Shown here piece by piece: positions 1-8,065 of a stretch of 64,000 nt of DNA. The first letter of the stretch is position 1, and every line of letters starts with the position of its first letter. Source of the stretch: UBA1275 sp038124025 (lineage in GTDB: Bacteria; Bacteroidota; Rhodothermia; Balneolales; Balneolaceae). Below the pieces are notes generated by a model, which searched no databases, had not been told where the DNA came from, and worked only from the letters and a program-made list of their open reading frames with translations. The position numbers and the translations under genes are program-made. The stretch spans positions 68,021-132,020 of the forward strand of contig JAYPBC010000002.1 of assembly GCA_038124025.1 (NCBI GenBank), written 5' to 3'.

Positions 1-204
1 GAATTCTATTTTGAGGTTCATGAGCCAGCCAATATGCCCACAATCACACCCAATCTAGGAAGCGATCCTGAAAATAATTCGGCCTATTTACTCTCCTTAG
101 CATTTATGGACCGACAGGAACTTCAAGGAAAAGAGGTGGTTCCTGATTTTTTTAGTGATAACTATTGGGAAACCAACGTTTTTCCGGTGATTTCTGTATA
201 CTAA
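1..204 (+). CDS. C-terminal end of an unrecognised protein (5' truncated by window edge)
   Basis: An open frame enters from the left edge in frame 1 and runs 67 codons to a TAA. The visible tail ends in a hydrophobic, beta-strand-like stretch (NVFPVISVY). I do not recognise the family. It lies on the same strand as the amidohydrolase that follows after about 110 bp. Only the end is visible, so no function is offered. Confidence 0.55.
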   Translation, partial: EFYFEVHEPANMPTITPNLGSDPENNSAYLLSLAFMDRQELQGKEVVPDFFSDNYWETNVFPVISVY

Positions 205-314
205 TATTGATTCGCTGTTATGAGATGGTATAGGCTATCTTCGGTCTGCCCTATGGCCTTAGTTTCGAATCAAAGATATACTACTCAATTTTTATTTGAT
301 AATCTCTGATCATA

Positions 315-2012
315 ATGTTTCCAAAAAGTTCTATTAATTACTACATACAACTTCTAACGGTCATATTCGTACTTTTTTTTGGTTTTAGCTGTGCTAATTC
401 TCCTGAAATGACTGTTTTTTACAATGCGAACGGATATACCATTGAATCCGATACTTTACGATCCTTCAGCACCTTAGTTGTAGATGGGGAGAGGGTGTTT
501 GCTGTGGGGGGTGAGGATCTCGCGGAGGAGTATGAAGCAACCTCAAGCGTCACCACTATTGACCTAGAGGGAAAGACGTTGCTTCCAGGTTTGATTGATG
601 CACATGGGCATGTGATGGGTTTAGGATTTCAAGAACTTCAAATTAATTTGGCGGGCATCACTAGTCTTGAAGAAACACTTCAGGCGTTAAAAGAGTATGC
701 AGAAGCCAACCCAGAACTAGAGTGGATCATTGGACGGGGTTGGAATCAAACCCTGTGGGAGGAAAACCGATTCCCAACTGCGGCGGATTTAGATCAGGTT
801 ATCCCGGATAGACCCGTTTGGCTTAGTCGGGTTGATGGGCATGCGGGCTGGGCCAACTCCAAAGCTATGCAATTGGCACAAGTTAGCTCCGAATCTCCAG
901 ACCCTGATGGTGGTAAAGTAATTCGTGATACCAGAGGTCGCCCGACAGGTGTACTTATTGATGCTGCAGAAGGCTATGTACAACGAGTGGTTCCTGAATC
1001 TACCAGAGAGGAGCAAGCTTTAGCATTGGAAGCAGCTCTTGCCTTGCTTAGTTCTTACGGAGTTACTAGTGTACATGATGCTGGAGTTGGAGTGGAAACA
1101 TGGGAATTATACAAGCAATTTGCTGAACAGGGTAAATTACAAGCCAGGATTTACGGGATGATCTCAGGGGCCGGTTCAATATTCGATCAATTGTCAAGTG
1201 AGGGGCCTATACATTCCTTGTACAATGATCGTCTAGCACTGCGAAGTGTAAAATTATACTCCGACGGAGCCCTTGGTAGTAGGGGAGCAGCGCTGATTGA
1301 AGATTATCATGATGATCCTGGGAACAAGGGTTTACTATTCGTAGGTCAAGAAGAGATGAATGCTATGACTGAAAAAGTAGTAGCTAAGGGGTATCAGGCC
1401 AATATTCATGCTATTGGAGATGCTGCAAACAGGCAGGTTATTAATGCACTTGGGTACGCCCAGGAGTTATACCCTCGAGAGGACCAACGAAATAGAATTG
1501 AGCATGCTCAAATTGTAGCTCTGGAAGATATTGGACGATTTAAAGAATTGAGCTTGATCGCCAGTATGCAGCCCACTCATGCAACAAGCGATAAAAATAT
1601 GGCAGAAGATCGAGTAGGCTCACAACGCATAAAAGGTGCTTATGCCTGGCAAAGCTTCTTACAACAGGGTACCGTTGTTGCATCAGGTTCAGATTTTCCA
1701 GTTGAATCAGCCAATCCTTTTCTCGGTATCTATGCCTCTATCACTCGTAAAGATGTTCAAGGAAACCCATTGAATGGCTGGTATCCTGAAGAGGCAATGG
1801 ACCGTGTTCAAACCCTCAAATCCTTTACCATAGACGCCGCTTATGCTGGATTCCAAGAAGGTGTTTTAGGTAGTTTAGAACCGGACAAATGGGCTGACTT
1901 TATCATTGTTGATCAAGACATAATGATGGAACCCGATTCAATACTTTGGCAAACAAAAGTACTTCAGACATGGGTGGCTGGAAAAAAAGTATTTGACCGA
2001 AGCACGGACTAA
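315..2012 (+). CDS. YtcJ-like amidohydrolase family lipoprotein
   Basis: This is a metal-dependent hydrolase of the amidohydrolase superfamily (Amidohydro_3/YtcJ-like), 565 aa, the usual length. The N-terminus is a lipoprotein signal (hydrophobic run ending FGFS-C near residue 26), so it is probably anchored to a membrane facing the periplasm. A beta-sandwich half is followed by the metal-binding HxH in DAHGHV (His97, His99), further His residues in the barrel (NIHAIGD, IEHAQI) and the late SGSDFPVE aspartate motif. Family members act on N-acyl or cyclic amide/imide bonds, but the substrate cannot be read from sequence. It stands alone, with a weak T-rich hairpin after its stop. Confidence 0.88.
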   Translation: MFPKSSINYYIQLLTVIFVLFFGFSCANSPEMTVFYNANGYTIESDTLRSFSTLVVDGERVFAVGGEDLAEEYEATSSVTTIDLEGKTLLPGLIDAHGHVMGLGFQELQINLAGITSLEETLQALKEYAEANPELEWIIGRGWNQTLWEENRFPTAADLDQVIPDRPVWLSRVDGHAGWANSKAMQLAQVSSESPDPDGGKVIRDTRGRPTGVLIDAAEGYVQRVVPESTREEQALALEAALALLSSYGVTSVHDAGVGVETWELYKQFAEQGKLQARIYGMISGAGSIFDQLSSEGPIHSLYNDRLALRSVKLYSDGALGSRGAALIEDYHDDPGNKGLLFVGQEEMNAMTEKVVAKGYQANIHAIGDAANRQVINALGYAQELYPREDQRNRIEHAQIVALEDIGRFKELSLIASMQPTHATSDKNMAEDRVGSQRIKGAYAWQSFLQQGTVVASGSDFPVESANPFLGIYASITRKDVQGNPLNGWYPEEAMDRVQTLKSFTIDAAYAGFQEGVLGSLEPDKWADFIIVDQDIMMEPDSILWQTKVLQTWVAGKKVFDRSTD

Positions 2013-2071
2013 ATAGCTGTAAATATCAGGTTTACAAGTTGTATCAAAACGCCGCAAACGTAAATAGTTTT

Positions 2072-2090
2072 AAAAAGACGCTTTTTTTTT
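2072..2090 (+). terminator. weak T-rich hairpin after the amidohydrolase
   Basis: AAAAAG pairs with CTTTTT over a 3-nt loop and is followed by a run of ten T. The stem is short and AT-only apart from one G:C pair, so termination efficiency is doubtful. Confidence 0.35.
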
Positions 2091-2117
2091 AAAAAAGGGC
2101 AACAAAATAGTCATTCT

Positions 2118-2203
2118 GACGTGTAGTTAGATAAAGCTCCACGTCCACAGAAATTTAACAGTAGATGACCTCTTTTAAATTATTCGGATGTAGGAGCTTT
2201 TTT
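2118..2203 (+). promoter_or_regulatory. structured intergenic element with two competing stems
   Basis: Two inverted repeats share one segment. GACGTG (2118-2123) can pair with CACGTC (2140-2145 region), and AAAGCTCC (2133-2140) can pair with GGAGCTTT (2193-2200), the latter followed by more T. They overlap at the CTCC/CACG junction, so they cannot both form. This is the geometry of an attenuator or of a terminator with a branched loop. It lies upstream of the thioredoxin-like gene at 2277. No known riboswitch class was recognised. Confidence 0.3.
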
Positions 2204-2276
2204 GATTTGAAACTCCCTTATCTTTAGGTAAGGCACACATTCACTCAACATACGATCATCAAATAAGAGATTCGTT

Positions 2277-2858
2277 ATGGCAGCAACTCGTTCGACCATG
2301 CTAGAGCTTGGTATTCAAGCACCCTCTATTCAACTACCTATTGTTACTGGGGGTGAATTTGATTTATACCGTTACACCGCCCATAGCAAAGGTATTGTGG
2401 TACTATTTATTTGTAACCACTGTCCTTATGTACATCATATTAATGAAAGACTAGTGTCAGTAGCTAATTCCTACAGTAACAAAGGAATCTCCTTCATTGC
2501 AATTAGTTCAAATGATGCTACGCAGTATCCGGAAGACTCACCCGAAAAAATGGCTGATGTGGTTCGTAGCCAACATTACCCATTTCCCTATCTTTACGAC
2601 GAAAGTCAGTCGGTTGCCAAAGCATACAAAGCGGCCTGTACTCCTGATTTTTATTTTTTTGATAAACAGCTAAAGTTATACTATAGAGGACAGTTCGATT
2701 CTAGCCGGCCAGGGAATGAAGTAGAGGTAACAGGAAAGTGTCTTACGGATGCCATCGATGGCTATTTGAGAGGAGTGCCGGCACCAGCAACACAAATACC
2801 CAGCATAGGCTGTTCTATCAAGTGGAAAGTGGGTAATGAACCTGATTATTTCCTATAA
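2277..2858 (+). CDS. thioredoxin-like fold protein of the AhpC/TSA type (CNHC)
   Basis: A 193-aa cytoplasmic thioredoxin-fold protein in the PRX-like group often annotated as 'thioredoxin family protein'. It has no signal peptide. The redox motif is CNHC at residues 46-49, in the typical setting VLFICNHCPYVHH, followed by an AhpC-like core (IAISSNDATQYPEDSPE, then a TPDFYFFD segment). The family probably carries out thiol-disulfide or peroxide reduction; the physiological substrate is unknown. Its stop is 6 nt before the ATG of pdxH, so the two genes are probably co-transcribed. Confidence 0.85.
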   Translation: MAATRSTMLELGIQAPSIQLPIVTGGEFDLYRYTAHSKGIVVLFICNHCPYVHHINERLVSVANSYSNKGISFIAISSNDATQYPEDSPEKMADVVRSQHYPFPYLYDESQSVAKAYKAACTPDFYFFDKQLKLYYRGQFDSSRPGNEVEVTGKCLTDAIDGYLRGVPAPATQIPSIGCSIKWKVGNEPDYFL

Positions 2859-2864
2859 TTGAAT

Positions 2865-3503
2865 ATGAACATTCAAGATATACGTAAAGACTATACCCGC
2901 CAGGAGCTAGATGAAGCCGCTTTGTTGGAGGATCCTATCGCGCAATTTAGTAACTGGTTTGAAGAAGCTGTAAAGGCCGAAGTGCTCGAAGCGAATGCCT
3001 GTGCTCTCGCGACAGTTGATGCTCTTGGCAATCCTCACAATCGGATTGTACTCTTAAAAGGAATATCTAAGACTGGATTCCAATTTTTTACTAATTACAC
3101 CTCCGATAAAGCAAATGAAATAGAGCAAAATGCTTCAGTAGCAATGACTTTTTTTTGGAAAGAATTGGAGCGGCAAGTTCGTATCGAGGGGAAGGTGAGT
3201 AAGATGAGTCAACAAGATTCTGAAGCTTATTTTTTATCTCGACCTCATATGAGTCAATTAGGAGCTTGGGTTTCTAATCAAAGTCAAGTTATTAGCGGAA
3301 GAGAAGTGCTGGAGCAGCGCTTAGAAGATTTAATGCAGCGTTACCCAGAGGGCACCGATGTTCCTTATCCCACTCATTGGGGAGGCTTTGAATTGCGTCC
3401 TATGAAAGTTGAATTTTGGCAAGGTCGCCCGAGTAGGCTTCATGATAGAATAAGGTACGAGCAGTTAGATCACCAGTGGCAGAAAGAGCGATTAGCTCCA
3501 TAG
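2865..3503 (+). CDS. pdxH: pyridoxamine 5'-phosphate oxidase
   Basis: An FMN-dependent oxidase that makes pyridoxal 5'-phosphate from PNP or PMP, the last step of de novo and salvage B6 synthesis, in the cytoplasm. The protein (212 aa) matches the family end to end: an N-terminal MNIQDIRKDY segment, the FMN/PLP-binding stretch NRIVLLKG, the FFTNYTSDKA segment, SRPHMSQLGAW, and the C-terminal EFWQGRPSRLHDRI signature with its Arg and His ligands. The frame also opens at a TTG at 2859, but the ATG at 2865 gives the canonical N-terminus and is preferred. Several PLP enzymes occur nearby (MGL-like, lysine aminotransferase), but that is not evidence of co-regulation. Confidence 0.96.
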   Translation: MNIQDIRKDYTRQELDEAALLEDPIAQFSNWFEEAVKAEVLEANACALATVDALGNPHNRIVLLKGISKTGFQFFTNYTSDKANEIEQNASVAMTFFWKELERQVRIEGKVSKMSQQDSEAYFLSRPHMSQLGAWVSNQSQVISGREVLEQRLEDLMQRYPEGTDVPYPTHWGGFELRPMKVEFWQGRPSRLHDRIRYEQLDHQWQKERLAP

Positions 3504-3515
3504 GTTGGATGGATA

Positions 3516-4193
3516 ATGCCGAAAATCAAGCATAAACGATTTCAAGAAATCGCTCGATTTGACCATGTAATTGAGTGGACCGACTTTCCACATGGTCAAG
3601 GATTTAATAAAGCAGTATGGTTTGAATCGCTTTTTTCAGGCTCGGACAAACTCACCTTAGAACTGGCCTGTGGAAAGGCAGAATATACCGTAGGTTTAGC
3701 CAAACGGTATCCAGATAGAAATTTTATCGGGGTAGATATTAAGGGTAATAGAATGTGGGTTGGAGCTAATTATTCCCTAACCCATCAGCTGAGAAACACC
3801 GCTTTTTTGCGTGCATATATAGGGCATTTAGAACATTATATCCCTAGGCAAAGTGTGGAGGAGATATGGATTATTTTTCCCGATCCTCAACTAAAAAAAG
3901 ACAGAAAAAAATTAACATCGGCCCGTTTTTTAGAACTGTACAAAAAATTATTAGTACCAGGTGGTACCATTCACCTGAAAACCGATAGCCCCGAATTATT
4001 TGAATTTACACTTGAGCAAATTGAGTTGCACAATCTGACCAAACTCAAGCAAATGGACGACGTATATGCGAATCCCTCATCGCCTGAGGAATTGGTAGAT
4101 ATACAAACCTACTACGAAGGATTACATGTCAAGAAAGGAAGAACCATTCGATATGTGCAGTTTAGTTTAGATAAGTATGATAAAGCAGATTAA
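3516..4193 (+). CDS. trmB: tRNA (guanine-N7-)-methyltransferase
   Basis: A SAM-dependent enzyme that forms m7G46 in the variable loop of tRNAs. It is 225 aa and soluble. Class I methyltransferase motifs are visible: motif I LELACGKAEYTVGLA, motif II FIGVDIKGNRMW, and the TrmB-specific WIIFPDPQLKKDRKKL that replaces the usual PDPW-KxRH signature. The later TDSPELFEFT segment also fits. It follows pdxH by 12 nt on the same strand, so it is probably translated from the same message. Confidence 0.94.
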   Translation: MPKIKHKRFQEIARFDHVIEWTDFPHGQGFNKAVWFESLFSGSDKLTLELACGKAEYTVGLAKRYPDRNFIGVDIKGNRMWVGANYSLTHQLRNTAFLRAYIGHLEHYIPRQSVEEIWIIFPDPQLKKDRKKLTSARFLELYKKLLVPGGTIHLKTDSPELFEFTLEQIELHNLTKLKQMDDVYANPSSPEELVDIQTYYEGLHVKKGRTIRYVQFSLDKYDKAD

Positions 4194-4200
4194 CATAGTT

Positions 4201-4216
4201 ATAAAACCTATTTTAT
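4201..4216 (+). promoter_or_regulatory. AT-rich palindrome downstream of trmB
   Basis: ATAAAA and TTTTAT form perfect 6-bp arms around CCTA immediately after trmB. It could be a weak terminator or an operator half for the Lrp gene; the sequence does not decide between them. Confidence 0.3.
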
Positions 4217-4256
4217 GGTTATTTAACTTGTCAAATGTCTAGTTTATGTGTATTAT

Positions 4257-4275
4257 TGTAGTGTAAAATACTACA
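4257..4275 (+). promoter_or_regulatory. candidate Lrp-type operator
   Basis: TGTAGT-N7-ACTACA, a perfect 6+6 bp inverted repeat, ends 2 nt before the preferred ATG (4278) of the Lrp/AsnC gene. Lrp-family proteins bind degenerate palindromes of this size and commonly autoregulate. The position inside the leader suggests repression, but this is inference. Confidence 0.4.
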
Positions 4276-4277
4276 GT

Positions 4278-4742
4278 ATGATAGAACTAGACGATATTGA
4301 CAAACAGATTATTGCACTCCTGCAAGAAAACGCTCGAATTAGTAATAGAGAAATTGCTAAAAGAGTAGGATTAACAGCCACGCCTACTATAGAAAGGGTA
4401 AAGCGGCTAGAGCGAGAGGGGGTTATAAAAGGCTACACCGCAGTACTTGAAAAAGAAAAAGTGGGCAAAGGTATGACTGTTTTTGTCAAGGTTACCCTAA
4501 GTGTGCATCAAATGAGTTTATTGGACGGTTTTATTGAAGCGGTACGAGGTATACCAGAGATTTTATCCTGTTATCATACGACAGGACAATCGGATTTTTT
4601 ATTACATGTAGTGGCAACAGATATAGCCGATTATGAACGATTGCTACGGGATAAACTAACCACCTTACCCGATGTGCAACGCCTTGAAACCACCATGGTA
4701 TTACGAGCAATTAAAGAAGGTGGATATATACCAACTGGTTAA
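4278..4742 (+). CDS. Lrp/AsnC family transcriptional regulator
   Basis: A 154-aa leucine-responsive/AsnC-type regulator. The N-terminal winged HTH (IDKQIIALLQENARISNRE, then RVGLTATPTIERVKRLE) is followed by a RAM/ligand-binding domain with the CYHTTGQSDFLLHV effector-loop signature. A GTG at 4248 would add 10 residues. The ATG at 4278 is chosen because family proteins begin just before the D-x-x-D-x-x-I helix. It sits 14 nt upstream of a methionine gamma-lyase-like gene, as MdeR does beside mdeA in Pseudomonas putida, so control of sulfur amino acid catabolism is a reasonable inference. Confidence 0.93.
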   Translation: MIELDDIDKQIIALLQENARISNREIAKRVGLTATPTIERVKRLEREGVIKGYTAVLEKEKVGKGMTVFVKVTLSVHQMSLLDGFIEAVRGIPEILSCYHTTGQSDFLLHVVATDIADYERLLRDKLTTLPDVQRLETTMVLRAIKEGGYIPTG

Positions 4743-4756
4743 TTACGAGAAATAGT

Positions 4757-5980
4757 ATGAAATTTAAATCAAGAGTTGTTCACGGAGTCGATCGTCCCAG
4801 TAGAATTCACAAAGAATCTGAAGGTGCCCATATACCACCAATATATCAAACTTCGACCTTTCTGTTTGATGACGTAGCTCATGGCGCGCGTGCTTTTTCG
4901 TCTTCTGATCATGCTGGAGCACATATTTACACACGTATATCAAATCCAAATAATAATACCCTGGAACAAACAATTACCGCGCTTGAATGCTATGATTTGG
5001 ATAGTGACGGGTATACTTCGATGGTTTTTGGAACAGGTATGGCCGCCATAAGTACAGCTATCATGGCTATGGCTAAACAGGGACAGGTACTTGCACAAGA
5101 TGCTTTGTACGGTTGTAGTAGTCAATTATTGTTTGAGCAAGCTCCACATTGGGGTATAGAAGCTGATTTTATAGACTTTACCGATGTACATGCATTTCAG
5201 AAAAAAGTTCAATCCATGGATAATCTCAAGGTGGTCTACATGGAAACCATCACCAACCCAACCATGCGTGTAGCTCAAATGGATCGAATAATTGGCATTG
5301 CCCACGAAGCGGGTGCTAAGGTAATTGTAGATAATACATTTGCCTCACCAGTATTCTGCCGGCCACTAAATTTTGGGGCCGATATCGTGATTCACTCATC
5401 CACGAAATATATTGGAGGACATGGGACCTCATTAGGGGGGGTGTTGACTTGTTCAAAAGAATTAGCTGAGAACTATCATCTTGGTACGTACAGGAAAAAT
5501 TTGGGGGGTATTGCTGGACCTATGGACTCATGGTTGCTTAACAATGGACTAAAAACCATGGCACTACGAGTGCAGGCCCAAACCGAGAATGCGATGCAAG
5601 TAGCTCGATACCTAGAATCACATGAGTCGGTGGAGCGGGTATGGTATCCCATGCTAGCGTCTCATCCCGATTTTAATGTTGCACAGAATGTGTTACTAGG
5701 TGGAGCAGCTTCGGTGATGAGTTTTGAGCTAAAAGGAGGTTTTGAGGCAGGAACTAATCTTATGAATTCGGTTCAACTGTGCTCTCTTGCAGTCAGTTTG
5801 GGTGCGGTAGATAGCTTGATTCAACACCCCGCGTCAATGACGCATTCGGTAATGGATACACAATTGCGAAAAAAAGCAGGCATTGAAGATGGTTTAGTTC
5901 GCCTTGCAGTGGGCATCGAAGAGGTAGATGATATTATAGGAGACTTGAAACAGGCATTGGAAAAAAGTTCTTCGGTCTAG
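4757..5980 (+). CDS. methionine gamma-lyase-like Cys/Met-metabolism PLP enzyme
   Basis: A 407-aa Cys/Met metabolism PLP-dependent enzyme (cystathionine gamma-synthase superfamily). The PLP lysine is Lys217 in SSTKYIGGHG. Tyr58 and Arg60 (YTRISNP) are the phosphate-contacting pair from the neighbouring subunit. Tyr118-Gly-Cys120 (LYGCSS) matches the active-site Tyr/Cys that marks true methionine gamma-lyases rather than cystathionine enzymes. The C-terminus (SLGAVDSLIQHPASMTHS) also reads like MGL. The expected reaction is methionine to methanethiol, ammonia and 2-oxobutyrate. O-acetylhomoserine sulfhydrylase or cystathionine gamma-lyase activity cannot be excluded. The Lrp regulator immediately upstream supports a catabolic role. 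Confidence 0.85.
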   Translation: MKFKSRVVHGVDRPSRIHKESEGAHIPPIYQTSTFLFDDVAHGARAFSSSDHAGAHIYTRISNPNNNTLEQTITALECYDLDSDGYTSMVFGTGMAAISTAIMAMAKQGQVLAQDALYGCSSQLLFEQAPHWGIEADFIDFTDVHAFQKKVQSMDNLKVVYMETITNPTMRVAQMDRIIGIAHEAGAKVIVDNTFASPVFCRPLNFGADIVIHSSTKYIGGHGTSLGGVLTCSKELAENYHLGTYRKNLGGIAGPMDSWLLNNGLKTMALRVQAQTENAMQVARYLESHESVERVWYPMLASHPDFNVAQNVLLGGAASVMSFELKGGFEAGTNLMNSVQLCSLAVSLGAVDSLIQHPASMTHSVMDTQLRKKAGIEDGLVRLAVGIEEVDDIIGDLKQALEKSSSV

Positions 5981-5988
5981 TTAGGAGC

Positions 5989-6888
5989 TTACCAACTTCC
6001 TCCAGCGCCACCGCCGCCAGAGCCAAATCCGCCTCCGCCACTAAAACCGCCGAATCCACCGCCACCAAAGCCACCACCGCCAAATCCACCACGACCTCTG
6101 GGACTGTTAAGAAAGCTACTCCAAAGTAGAACATCCATAGCACCAATGGTTCTTCCACCGCCGCGACCTCCTCGTCCTTTGGAAATAATAAAGTAAAAAA
6201 TGAGCCCCAAAATTATGAGGATATCTATTGGGAACCCTTTATTGGAGCTTCGTGTAATTTCAACAGCATCATATTCTCCTGAAGCTAATTGAATAAGTGC
6301 ACTAGTAGCTCGATCTAGACCTTGGTAAACTTGTCCACTTTGGAGGGCAGGTATTAGAATATCTTGTACAATCCTATTGGCCATTACATCTGGAATAGCG
6401 CCTTCTAATCCATATCCTACCTCTATTTGTAATTCCCGTTCTTGTACAGATATTAAAATAAGAACCCCATTATATCGTTCGGCTTCCCACATTCGCCAGG
6501 TGTTAAATAGGTACGTTGCTGCTTCCTCTCTTGGCATTCCAGCTAGATTTTCGAGCACGGCAACGGCAACGACATTGGACGTTGTGTCTCTATAGTTACG
6601 CAGTTTTTGTTCAAGTATTTCTTCTTCTTGGTTGGTTAGTAGATTTCCAAAATCGTTTACCATACCAACAGGCCTTTGTGGAAGCTCATTTGTGGACTGA
6701 GCATATAGCATACCAGCAGTACTTTGAATAGACGCACCCGTATGAGTTTGGAATTCCCCCCATATTGTGGAAAGTGAAACAAGATTTGCCCCAAGTATCC
6801 AAAATAGAGTCATCAAACCAATGATAGAGGAGCGTTTACTTCTATTTTTTACATGGAATATGGATTTTTTCAATTGGATATTATCCAT
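5989..6888 (-). CDS. TPM-domain membrane protein with glycine-rich tail (YgcG-like)
   Basis: A 299-aa protein with an N-terminal hydrophobic segment, a periplasmic TPM domain (VNDFGNLLTNQEEEILEQKL through the ELQIEVGYGLEGAIPD motif), a second transmembrane helix (IDILIILGLIFYFII), and a low-complexity glycine/phenylalanine tail of GGGGFGG units ending GGSW, all as in YgcG proteins. The frame is open further upstream, but the ATG at 6888 overlaps the previous stop (ATGGATAA), gives a normal signal anchor and is chosen. It is the last gene of a lemA-TPM-TPM operon. The family role is uncertain; TPM domains have been linked to photosystem II repair in plants and to envelope functions in bacteria. 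Confidence 0.88.
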   Translation of the reverse strand: MDNIQLKKSIFHVKNRSKRSSIIGLMTLFWILGANLVSLSTIWGEFQTHTGASIQSTAGMLYAQSTNELPQRPVGMVNDFGNLLTNQEEEILEQKLRNYRDTTSNVVAVAVLENLAGMPREEAATYLFNTWRMWEAERYNGVLILISVQERELQIEVGYGLEGAIPDVMANRIVQDILIPALQSGQVYQGLDRATSALIQLASGEYDAVEITRSSNKGFPIDILIILGLIFYFIISKGRGGRGGGRTIGAMDVLLWSSFLNSPRGRGGFGGGGFGGGGFGGFSGGGGFGSGGGGAGGSW

Positions 6889-7309
6889 AGCTAATAGAAT
6901 CATCAAGTTCATTTTCATCATCGTGTTGATATGGAAAGTGTTGCTGTAACTTACCGCCAATATCCAATAATGCTTTGACGAGCCCATTTTTGATGTTTCC
7001 TTCTTTGAAATCTGCTTGAAGGGTTACCAGGGTACTTTCCCAAAATTCTTGACCAACCTCTGTATGAATACCTTCGTCCCCCCAAATAGCTAGTAAATGA
7101 TCCTCCGTAGCTACATACACCATGACGCCATTTCGCAGTTCTGTTTTGTGCATACCTAATTTTTGAAACAAGTTGATAGCCCTTCTAATCGGATCTTTTT
7201 TAGGGCATTTTTTTTCTATATGCACACGAACTTCCCCTGAAGTTTTTTTCTCTGCTTGCTGAATGGCCTGAACAACGGCTAATTCATCGTCACTGCTTAA
7301 AAAGGGCAT
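6881..7309 (-). CDS. TPM-domain protein, soluble form
   Basis: A 142-aa protein with a single TPM domain and no signal peptide. Visible marks are the EKKTSGEVRVHIEKKC strand, NGVMVYVATEDHLLAIWGD and the HTEVGQEFWE helix. It overlaps the downstream YgcG-like gene by 8 nt and follows lemA by about 67 nt on the same strand. The lemA/TPM/TPM arrangement recurs in Bacteroidota, where the proteins are presumed to act together at the inner membrane. No catalytic activity is assigned. Confidence 0.85.
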   Translation of the reverse strand: MPFLSSDDELAVVQAIQQAEKKTSGEVRVHIEKKCPKKDPIRRAINLFQKLGMHKTELRNGVMVYVATEDHLLAIWGDEGIHTEVGQEFWESTLVTLQADFKEGNIKNGLVKALLDIGGKLQQHFPYQHDDENELDDSISYG

Positions 7310-7376
7310 ATGGTTTAAGTACTACAGGGTTACTAATTTACTGGCTTAGGTGGTTTTTCAGTGAGCAGATTACCCA

Positions 7377-7964
7377 TTATTCAAAGTCAACGAGTGGGGG
7401 CTGTTCAGCTCCTTCATTTGCTTCGAAATAGGCTTTTCGGTCAAACCCAGTAATGGAGGCTATAAGACTTCCAGGAAATTTCCGAATATCTGTATTGTAT
7501 TGACGAGCGGTGTCATTGAATCGTTTTCTTTCGGTCGCAATACGGTTTTCAGTCCCTTCTAGTTGAGCTTGAAGATCTCTAAAGCTAGCGTTTGCTTTTA
7601 GTTCGGGGTATCGCTCCACACTTACCAACAGTCTAGAAAGCGCGCCACTTAATTGTTCTTGTGCAGCCTGGAATTGTTGAATTTTGGCAGGATCATTAAG
7701 GTCATCGGCTTGCAATGTAATAGATGTTGCTCGACTCCGAGCCTCGATAACCGATTGTAATGTTTCCTGCTCGAAATCAGCGGCACCCTGTACTGTGTTG
7801 ACTAAATTCGGGATTAAATCGGCGCGTCTCTGGTATTGGTTTTCAACTTGTGCCCATGCACTTTCAACCGATTCTTCGGCCGTTACAAATCCGTTGTTAA
7901 CGCCGATTCCATAGATTACAAGGATAGCGAGTAGGGCAATAATAATGATACTTTTTGCTTTCAT
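7377..7964 (-). CDS. lemA: LemA family protein
   Basis: A 195-aa LemA-type protein. One N-terminal transmembrane helix (IIIIALLAILVIYGIG) is followed by the all-helical LemA domain with the hallmark NQYQRRADLIPNLVNTV and later RFNDTARQYNTDIRKFPGS. The length and architecture are typical, with the N-terminus outside and a helical cytosolic bundle in the best-studied relatives. It is the first gene of the minus-strand operon with two TPM proteins. Its molecular function is not established. Confidence 0.94.
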   Translation of the reverse strand: MKAKSIIIIALLAILVIYGIGVNNGFVTAEESVESAWAQVENQYQRRADLIPNLVNTVQGAADFEQETLQSVIEARSRATSITLQADDLNDPAKIQQFQAAQEQLSGALSRLLVSVERYPELKANASFRDLQAQLEGTENRIATERKRFNDTARQYNTDIRKFPGSLIASITGFDRKAYFEANEGAEQPPLVDFE

Positions 7965-8065
7965 AGTTTCAAGTCTTTCCGTTTACAATAATTGGTTCAA
8001 AATCAGACTATATTATACGAAAATCCCACGTTTAGGATTCACTGAATCCAGTAAAAATAAAAAGC

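Noticed and set aside
5934..6158. 74-aa frame rich in Val/Ala/Leu on the minus strand
   Set aside because: It is the shifted-frame reading of the glycine-rich tail of the YgcG-like gene.
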